Assembly: GCA_014529385.2 (NCBI GenBank)
Contig: CM043957.1
Location: 83,299,881 to 83,363,880 of the forward strand
Direction: 5' to 3'
Origin: Adiantum capillus-veneris
Taxonomy: Eukaryota; Streptophyta; Polypodiopsida; Polypodiales; Pteridaceae
Length of the DNA: 64,000 nucleotides
Positions 57,217 through 64,000 of the stretch are shown one piece after another. Under the pieces are notes generated by a model, which saw nothing but the letters and a program-made list of their open reading frames with translations, was not told the DNA's origin and did not search any database. The position numbers and the translations under genes are program-made. The number at the start of each line of letters is the position of its first letter. Within the stretch, counting starts at the first letter, position 1.

Positions 57217-59706
57217 TTAATCTTCCATGTAGTATATAGGACACTCTTCCAATGTATCAAGTCCGTAGGCAATACTAGTGTCTATTTCCTCCTCACAGCC
57301 ATCTGCATAAGCATTTGATGGCTCGCAACCCACTTGGTTCATAGGGGCGACTCTTGGATGCGGGGGCTGCGGTCCTAGCACAGGAGGTGGTAGCGGTGTA
57401 GCTTGTACAACATTTTGAGATCTAGGGACCATGTGTTGCGGTAGTTGCTCAACAGGTGGAGCAGGCATCAATATAGGAGCTCGAGGTGCATCCGTCCAGG
57501 CTACAGGTGGTCTATTTGCCAGCATACGTTTGATCATTAAACAATCCTTAGCTTGGTGACCATACCTACCACATGCGTTGCAAGTTCCATTAAATTTTAC
57601 TCTAAACGTAGGGCACTCACTAGTGCTATGTGGACCTAAGCAAATGGAACACCATTGTTGCTCCCTTCTTGGATACATGTGACTATTTTGAGGGGGTCGA
57701 TTATCCTTAAGAGACTCTTGGATTGCCTTGGTGAGGTCTGTCAAGAAGGTCTCAAATACCTTTGGCTCATTGGCAATGGGCTTTGCAGTCATGGGTTCAT
57801 ACTCAATGGCTTGTGAGCTAGTGGATCTCGTGTCAGTAGACACCCTCATGCCTGCTATCATCAAGTTGTCCTCTAATTGAATTGCATTGGCAGTGACATC
57901 TTCCCAGGTTGTGATACCTCTAATCACTAGTCCATTATAGATTCCTTCATTCCTCAACCCTCGAATGAATCGATCAAGCAGTTGGTTATTGTTGAAGCGC
58001 TCATTTACAGGGCAGCGAGAGTTTAAGTGCTTTAGACGACTAATGAAGTCCCTTACTGACTCTCCTTCCTTACGTTCGGCCTTCTGTAGCTGAGATGCTA
58101 CACCCCAAAGCACACCTTCTCGTATGTACTCCTTTAGAAACAACCTTCGAAGGGTAGGGTAGATTGTTTTCTCGTCCACCCTTAGGGTCCTATACCAATC
58201 TCCAGCCTTCCCACTTAATGTCAAGCTTAAGGCATTGCACTTATGTAGTTCGTTGCGTTCCCCTAAGGAATCACATACTTGTTCAAACACTTCAATGTGT
58301 TTCCTAGCATCTTCATCCCCATTGAATTTTTGCATGAGTTTGGCAATTTGTACTGCCTTACTTCTAGGCTCTCTATCAGATGCATGACGCATATTTTTCG
58401 CGATAGATCGACCTATGGTTTGAGCAAACGCTGCCAAGTCACCTATGTGAGGAGGCAGGGCCGGTGGAGGTACTCTTGGAATCATATGTGGGAGAGGAAC
58501 GGGTACCAGTCTTGGCATATGTGTGGATGATGCAGGATATGGAACATAACCGGGCATAGGTCCACTCGGATAAGAGCTAGGGAGCGGCACTCGAGGAGCG
58601 TAAACAAGTGGTACAATTGGAGGTGTGGGGGCCATGTGTGCATAAGGGGCTAGAGGCACATATGGTCGAGGCCCCATATTAGGTACTACGACACTAGGTA
58701 GTGGCACTGTGCTAACCGTAGATGTCATCGGTACATTCTCTGTCAGGCTTATCCCTGGAGTGAGCACTGTGTTTTCCTTGATAGAGGGTTGAGCCAAGTT
58801 AGGGAAGCTAAAGTTTTCGCTCGGAGGCTCAGATTGCATAGAGACCCCCGGTGAAATGACGTAAGATGGGTCCATCGGGCTCATTAGAGGAGTCTCCATT
58901 TGTGATAGAGTATGCTGTTGAGCCTTGCTCGTATCCAGAAATCTCATGGGGCCAGTTGAGAGTATATTTACCCCTCGGTTTTGCCTTTCTGATTGAATAA
59001 TTCCATGGATAACATTACAGATCATTTTCTGTTGATCTTCGATGCTCGTGGCACTAGAGGTGGATTGTACAATCTCTATCCATCCTACATGGTAGGCGTG
59101 GCCAGAGTGTAGATCCGTCAACACCTCAGTGTGGAGGTCGTATGTCCAATGATCATTAATGAACAATCCTTCTAGAGTCGACGTGTTAACGGTTTCTTGT
59201 GAGGTAGAAGCAATGTTGCTCCCCGTGGTTTTACTTGTCACCAACGATACTCTAGAGGGAACTTCTGAAGGAGGCAGCTCAACAGGGCCTTCTTGGTAAG
59301 AATTTGGTAGGATATCCACATGGACACTCTTTGGGGGTGTGGGGTCCACGTGCGATGTGAAAGGAGAGTCCACTTCCCCACCCCCTTCGTGTGCTTCATT
59401 TGCATCAGGTTCCGAGCGAGTAGCTCTACCTAATGTTTCCATGAAACGGTTAAATATACTAGTACTAGGCTGTGGAGCTTCGGGAGGTGCATGGCCTTCT
59501 CTCTCAGTGTTTTGGGTAGGGTATGCTTCCATGATTTCTGAGTCGGAGGAGGAATCACTAGCGGCTATTTTAGGGTCTTGGGTGGTGCTACCTTGTGTCC
59601 CCGTTGAGGGTCTAGAGCTTATCGTGGATGGGTAATGGGTGTCCGTATGAACAGAGGCACCACCAATGTGATCGTGCTCTAACACTCGTCCAGAGCATAA
59701 GTGCAT
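57217..59706 (-). CDS. Gag N-terminal part of the non-autonomous element, copy 2
   Basis: 829 codons starting MHLCSGRVLEHDH (Cys for Arg at residue 4 versus copy 1). It holds the Ser/Pro-rich region, the gag domain and the first two zinc knuckles (CSICLGPH, CNACGRYGH). It ends at TAA 57217, where copy 1 reads Cys. The stop is a local two-base change and truncates the protein before knuckles 3 and 4. Confidence 0.9.
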   Translation of the reverse strand: MHLCSGRVLEHDHIGGASVHTDTHYPSTISSRPSTGTQGSTTQDPKIAASDSSSDSEIMEAYPTQNTEREGHAPPEAPQPSTSIFNRFMETLGRATRSEPDANEAHEGGGEVDSPFTSHVDPTPPKSVHVDILPNSYQEGPVELPPSEVPSRVSLVTSKTTGSNIASTSQETVNTSTLEGLFINDHWTYDLHTEVLTDLHSGHAYHVGWIEIVQSTSSATSIEDQQKMICNVIHGIIQSERQNRGVNILSTGPMRFLDTSKAQQHTLSQMETPLMSPMDPSYVISPGVSMQSEPPSENFSFPNLAQPSIKENTVLTPGISLTENVPMTSTVSTVPLPSVVVPNMGPRPYVPLAPYAHMAPTPPIVPLVYAPRVPLPSSYPSGPMPGYVPYPASSTHMPRLVPVPLPHMIPRVPPPALPPHIGDLAAFAQTIGRSIAKNMRHASDREPRSKAVQIAKLMQKFNGDEDARKHIEVFEQVCDSLGERNELHKCNALSLTLSGKAGDWYRTLRVDEKTIYPTLRRLFLKEYIREGVLWGVASQLQKAERKEGESVRDFISRLKHLNSRCPVNERFNNNQLLDRFIRGLRNEGIYNGLVIRGITTWEDVTANAIQLEDNLMIAGMRVSTDTRSTSSQAIEYEPMTAKPIANEPKVFETFLTDLTKAIQESLKDNRPPQNSHMYPRREQQWCSICLGPHSTSECPTFRVKFNGTCNACGRYGHQAKDCLMIKRMLANRPPVAWTDAPRAPILMPAPPVEQLPQHMVPRSQNVVQATPLPPPVLGPQPPHPRVAPMNQVGCEPSNAYADGCEEEIDTSIAYGLDTLEECPIYYMED

Positions 59707-60490
59707 GTGCTTTTGATACCCTAAGGTGTCAAAAAGCTGCTCTAGGAGGCCTTGTGACTAGTTTTTAGCGTGTTTTTTGTTTGTTTTTTTGCTAGATTTT
59801 TTAGAGCGTGTCGTGGAATGGGCCGTGTGATAGCTCAAAACGAGCGTATCGGTCAGAGGGTCGTGTCGTGCTTTACAGCCCTCCGTTTGGTCACTCTATG
59901 CCCTCGAAATCCCTAAAATTGTCAATTTCCAGTAGGGAACTAGGCCCAAACTAGAAAGTCTAAGGGTGCAAGTGGGAAGAGAAAGGAGGAGAGTGGAGGA
60001 CTTGTCCCACATGCTCTCATTCTCTCTTGAGGGAGTAGGGTATATATATAAGAGTGAGTGTAGTATATATCATAAGACTGAGGACTAAGGCTTGGGCTTG
60101 GGCTTGGGCAAATGATCCCGATCCCGATCTATCTTTTATACAAACCAGCCCGTCTGTTTTAAGAGTCATGTTTTTTATTTTCGAAAAAATTTAGCCACCC
60201 GCTCACTCGCGTTTTTATTTTTCGAATTGAAAAAATGCAGAAAATTGCACAAATTGAAAAAACGTAGAAATGCAGAAAATTGCTTAAATTGAAATTGCAG
60301 AAATTGAAAAAAACGCAAGAAATGCAGAAAATTGAAAAAGCACAGACAATAGCAGAAATTGAAACTTGACAGAAAATGCAGAAAACGCAAAAAACAGAAA
60401 TCTCCACACACTCCTTCCCTGCCTTTCCTATGATAGAAATTGCACCACAAGAAAGCGTAAAGTGCTAACAGAGCTTAGTGTAGGGCATAT

Positions 60491-60507
60491 CCCCGGCAAC
60501 GGCGCCA
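60491..60507 (-). promoter_or_regulatory. Primer binding site, Asp tRNA, copy 2
   Basis: On minus TGGCGCCGTTGCCGGGG, a perfect complement of the plant tRNA-Asp 3' end, four bases inside the LTR. Confidence 0.93.
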
Positions 60508-60511
60508 AAAA

Positions 60512-60762
60512 TGTGCGCTCCTTGCCGCATTGTCGAAGCAAGGGACTTGCCAATACACCGTGTGCGAGCCACAAACGGCTCCAAGCACACAACAAGCCTA
60601 AACTAGCAAGCTCAAGAGAACAAAGGGTGTGTCACTCACCGCTCTACGCTCGCCTTCGTGGTGGATTCCTTGCCGCGATGAAGAAGAAGCTGCAGTCGTG
60701 CTGCGCTCAACCGCTTCGCCGCCGTCGTGCCTTCGTAATGCTCGATCGCACACACACTCTCC

Positions 60763-60794
<32 letters not shown>

Positions 60795-61079
60795 AGGAGG
60801 TGAAGAAGAAGAAGATGGAGATGGAGCAAGAGCACTCTTCTATTGCACAAATGAGAGAATGAGTAAAAATTAGGTTTAGTTGGCTTTTATAGGAGCTCAC
60901 CCCATTCACACTTGGGCGCCCATGCTTAGCCAACTAATCCCTTGAATGTCCCAGTTAGAGTGCGCCTCTCATCGGCGATCACTCTACCTTTCCCTATTGG
61001 TCCGACAAGCCCGGTGCCTGACTCTAAATAATACAACGTTTATAGATCATAGGGTGTCCGTGTGCCGTGAGGGTTAACA
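60512..61079 (-). repeat. 5' LTR of copy 2
   Basis: 568 bp, TGTGCGCTCC to GGGTTAACA in plus coordinates. TATA box TATAAAAG on minus within AGGAGCTC-proximal sequence at about 60884-60891. Confidence 0.95.
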
Positions 61080-61084
61080 TATTG

Positions 61085-62530
61085 CATCCATAACATCTGA
61101 TGTTTGGAAAAGTCTGCTCTATAGCGGCTACCAGCTGACACTGCCCTTCGTTGATTTCCTTGGTTGTAATTTCCCCTTGATCTTCCTCTAAAGTTATTGT
61201 AGTTGTAATAGCTCCTTGCAGGGGGGTTTCCTTCAGCTGCAAGTGGTTTAGCTCTTAGAACAGCATCTTGAATAGATATGGGTCTCATAGATTCCAAGCG
61301 GGTCCTTAAAGGTTTGTTTAGACCCTAGCAGAAATGAGCGATCTGTTGTTCCATTGTCATTGGGGGTGAATAATGTCGTAAAGACACATATTTGGTGTAG
61401 TACTCTTCCAAAGTAAGCCCTAACTATTTGAGGGTGAAGAATTCATTCATTTTAATAGCTTGGTGAGCTAGAGGAAGATATCTTTCTTTGACTGTCTGCT
61501 TCATTCTTTCCCTAGAGGGACTAATGGAAGGGTTATCTCTACAGTATTGTTTCCACCAGAGTTTGCATCTCCGATGAGTCAAAACATTTCTAACATTGCC
61601 TGATTTTCCGAATCAGTTCGTGCTGCCAAGAAATAATCATCCATGGCGTTGAGCTAGGCTTTGGCATCACGTTCTAAGCTGGTTCCCTCTCCCTTGAAAG
61701 TTGTGAGTTGAACTTGTTTTAACAGTAGTTTCTTTTCTTGGGTGGGAGTGTAGAGGCTTTTTGTATTACCTTGGGTTTTTAGTGATACAATAATTTTGTT
61801 TTGTCATGCAAGTTTTCTAATCTATATACTTTTGAAATTTTGAATGAAAACAAAAATCCGACAATCACTATAGCCATCTCAATTAAACTACACAAAGCAT
61901 GTCATAAAACCATGGTATATACAAGAGTTAATACAACACTGACTCATACTATGTACATGATGGACTCATACTATGTACAAGATGGACTCATGCTATATAC
62001 AATGTGTAACTCTCTATACCAAAATCCTCTTCACCATTGGTGGGTCTGACAGGGGATCAAAAAATATGACATCTTTTGGTCCCCTAAATTTTGGGCCTAC
62101 CCTCATGGGTCCGATCCTTCCTGGGTATATTACTTTGGCTACCTGATCATATACCCACTCATTTTGTGACACTTCTACCCATTTATAGTAATGGTCTGAT
62201 CTTGATCTTCAGTCCCACTGAAAAAGAAAACTTCGATGGTCCGAGGTGTTTCTGCCCACTTGAGTTTTTTCAAATTGAGTGCCAAACCTTCTATCTGTCC
62301 TGCATCAATCAGGAAAATTCCGCCAAACTCTGACCAATTGATTCCCCATGTAGGAGGAGGGGAAAACATTACATCTAATAATTGCATGATGCTCTTGCGA
62401 AATAAAAATTTATTGGAGTTGCAAGCAACCTCGAACATGATGTTGAAAATCACAAACTTTCGATAAGCTTGGCGGATATTTTCCTGTATTGATAGGGAAA
62501 TTCTCATTTCACAATATACCATAATTAAAA
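61085..62530 (-). pseudogene. Decayed gypsy gag, right of the copy 2 insertion
   Basis: Successive frame-shifted pieces on minus. 62522-62175 (SPPPTWGINWSEFGGIFLID), 62170-62045 (VSQNEWVYDQVAKVIYPGRI) and 61790-61590 (LNAMDDYFLAARTDSENQAM) are followed by 61560-61300, with YLPLAHQAIKMNEFFTL and LGLTLEEYYTKYVSLRHY. Last comes 61297-61100, a basic Asn/Arg/Gly-rich linker ending CYGCN at the insertion. This is the usual gypsy order of gag domain, basic linker and zinc knuckle. Several TAG codons stand where Trp or Gln is expected. The protein is dead. Confidence 0.82.
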
Positions 62531-62597
62531 ATGCAATATAACTCGTGCCTATTTTTTCAACTGTTTTCCTCCTAAGGTCAGGACCTTGTTAAACTAT

Positions 62598-62609
62598 GCT
62601 CTAATACCA
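62598..62609 (-). promoter_or_regulatory. Primer binding site, initiator Met tRNA, of the decayed gypsy element
   Basis: On minus TGGTATTAGAGC, one C-to-T change from the consensus, two bases from the LTR edge. Confidence 0.8.
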
Positions 62610-62611
62610 CT

Positions 62612-64000
62612 TGTAAGGTCCCCAAACCTGCCGACACCAAAAGCGGGATGGGACCATTGACACGTCTCTAGGCCTACTAAAGTCAAAGTCCTTAAACAAG
62701 CAGAATTCCAGGGAATTTACCCTTACCATTGAAAATGGTTTAGGTTTATAGCCCTAGAAGGAGACCTAGTCCTGTCTCGCAGTGGAAACGGGACCACTAA
62801 AAAAAACTATTCCGGCCCTATAACTTCCATTATTCAGATTAAGGTTTCCTTAGCCAACGCTTTTTTCCCCCTAACATATGTGAGGGCACAGCCGTTGGTG
62901 GATTCCTTTTCCAAGTGAAGAAGTTTCTAAACCTTTTAGTGTGCGGGAATGGATAGTACCTGACTAACCAGGTCCACCCATCCATGATTGACAACCTTAG
63001 TCAATCCCCACTTACCACCCCGCACTCACACATAATTTCTGTTTTGTTTAATTACTACCACATTCTTTTCACAATTAAAACAATGATTTCTTTTAACTTT
63101 CATAACAGAATTTCATTAAGACAAACCTTGAAAACATTCTTTTAGCAAACAAACATCTTTAGACTTAAGACAAGGTACTGTCATTCTAAAGTATCTTTGA
63201 CTAGTATTGGCTTGTCTCAATACCACCTATACAGGGGTGAAAAAACAACACCCATTCCTTATTTATAAGAACCGGGGTGGAAAAAGCCATCACCCAAAGT
63301 CCGGGCGCCCATACGCCAACCGGTTGCCCATACAACCGAGCGGTTCCTCTAAGATAAACTTGATATCTTAAGTAATATCCACAAACACAAAGAGCACGGG
63401 GTAAAGACTCCACGCATGCTGAGGATATCGACTCATTCATGGCGGAATAGTCATCATTACTCATTACCTGGAGTAAAATATTCCAAGGAATCAGAGGTGT
63501 CTTGAAACAAGTTATCTTAAGGATGGTCAACAAACATGTCTTTCCTATTTACAATCATTTCTCGTTGGTTTCTTGAAAGTTACCTTCCATTTACAACCAG
63601 TTTATCCTTCCTAACCCTTACGTATGCAATGCTAACTTAAAAATGAACTTTAGAAGATTTAAGCGAACAAAATAGAATTCCACCTAGGACTGCTCGTCCA
63701 TGTGCTGCTGCACTGGAGCCTGCAGACTTTCCTCCGTCGGCCTATGGCTAGGCCCAACCTCATGGTCATAAGCGGCTTTATTTCTTTTCTTGCTAATATC
63801 CTCTTCCTCGGTACGAGGATTTACTCTGGTTCTCTTTGGAGATCCATATCGGCAACCTTTATAAAAGAACTTAATTGATTAGAGGTTTAATTGAATAATC
63901 TCTTTTCTTCCTTTTTTTTCCAAAAATAAGGAGTAAGTAGGTATACTTGATAGTTTATTGGATCAGATCTTTCTCTTGTAACTTCCTTTTACTATTAGTA
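62612..64000 (-). repeat. 5' LTR of the decayed gypsy element (runs off the window)
   Basis: Begins TGTAAGGTCCCC next to the primer site. It shares spaced landmarks with the block at 46620-49330 and includes an exon-like piece with SPKRTR at 63687-63850. The outer end is beyond base 64000. Confidence 0.72.

Larger units (their letters stand above)
52337..61084 (-). mobile_element. Non-autonomous gag-protease LTR element, copy 2
   Basis: The element proper is 52342-61079 (8738 bp) with target duplications TATTG at 52337-52341 and 61080-61084. LTRs 60512-61079 (5') and 52342-52913 (3') differ by about 6 substitutions. Same plan as copy 1: Asp primer site, leader, gag, protease-like domain, W[VI]PK region, non-coding tail, purine tract. 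U3 differs from copy 1 in two segments. It is inserted in the zinc-knuckle codons of a decayed gypsy gag of the same orientation. Confidence 0.95.

Noticed and set aside
46620-64000. The LTR-like block at 46620 and the LTR at 62612 as the two ends of one element
   Set aside because: They share only spaced landmarks, are too diverged, and unrelated sequence (the OB-fold gene) lies between them.

Overview
The window is a retrotransposon-dominated stretch of nuclear DNA from a land plant. The evidence is a chromodomain-bearing Ty3/gypsy polyprotein, primer sites matching plant initiator-Met and Asp tRNAs, GT-AG introns of about 80-120 bp, and many CT/GA/TG/AT microsatellites. I cannot name the species; a large-genome lineage (fern, gymnosperm or similar) would fit, but that is inference. 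No intact host gene was found.

Layout. 1-3180: 3' end of a decayed chromovirus with its 3' LTR. 3181-8515: decayed coding blocks of unrecognised proteins on both strands. 8516-10110: solo LTR. 10801-16753: a minus-strand spliced gene of unknown function, split by a 4.6 kb LTR element with 149 bp LTRs (11524-16147, target duplication GTAAT). 16754-17683: a short spacer between divergent genes. 17684-36372: a plus-strand spliced gene of unknown function, split by a chromovirus (18287-35586, minus strand, target duplication CAAAC). That chromovirus carries a second element inside its 5' LTR (25518-34365, plus strand, target duplication ATTAT). 36373-38300: a truncated LTR and anonymous sequence. 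38296-38710: a Ty1/copia RNase H relic. 38711-46619: anonymous DNA with microsatellites, tandem duplications, a fold-back element, SINE-like tRNA relics and a possible first exon. 46620-49330: an LTR-like block containing a small exon-like reading frame. 50932-52113: exons of an OB-fold protein resembling replication protein A. 52150-64000: a decayed gypsy gag with its 5' LTR (minus strand), interrupted in its zinc-knuckle codons by a second copy of the inner element (52342-61079, target duplication TATTG).

The most unusual component is the inner element, present twice. It has 570 bp LTRs, a tRNA-Asp primer site, a long gag with four zinc knuckles, a retropepsin-like domain and a unique C-terminal region with four W[VI]PK motifs, but no reverse transcriptase or integrase. 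It must depend on a helper in trans. It also carries three near-identical polypurine tracts. Its LTRs, sitting inside the host element's LTR, differ from each other about four times more than the host element's own LTRs do, which contradicts simple LTR dating.

All counts and alignments were made by eye.
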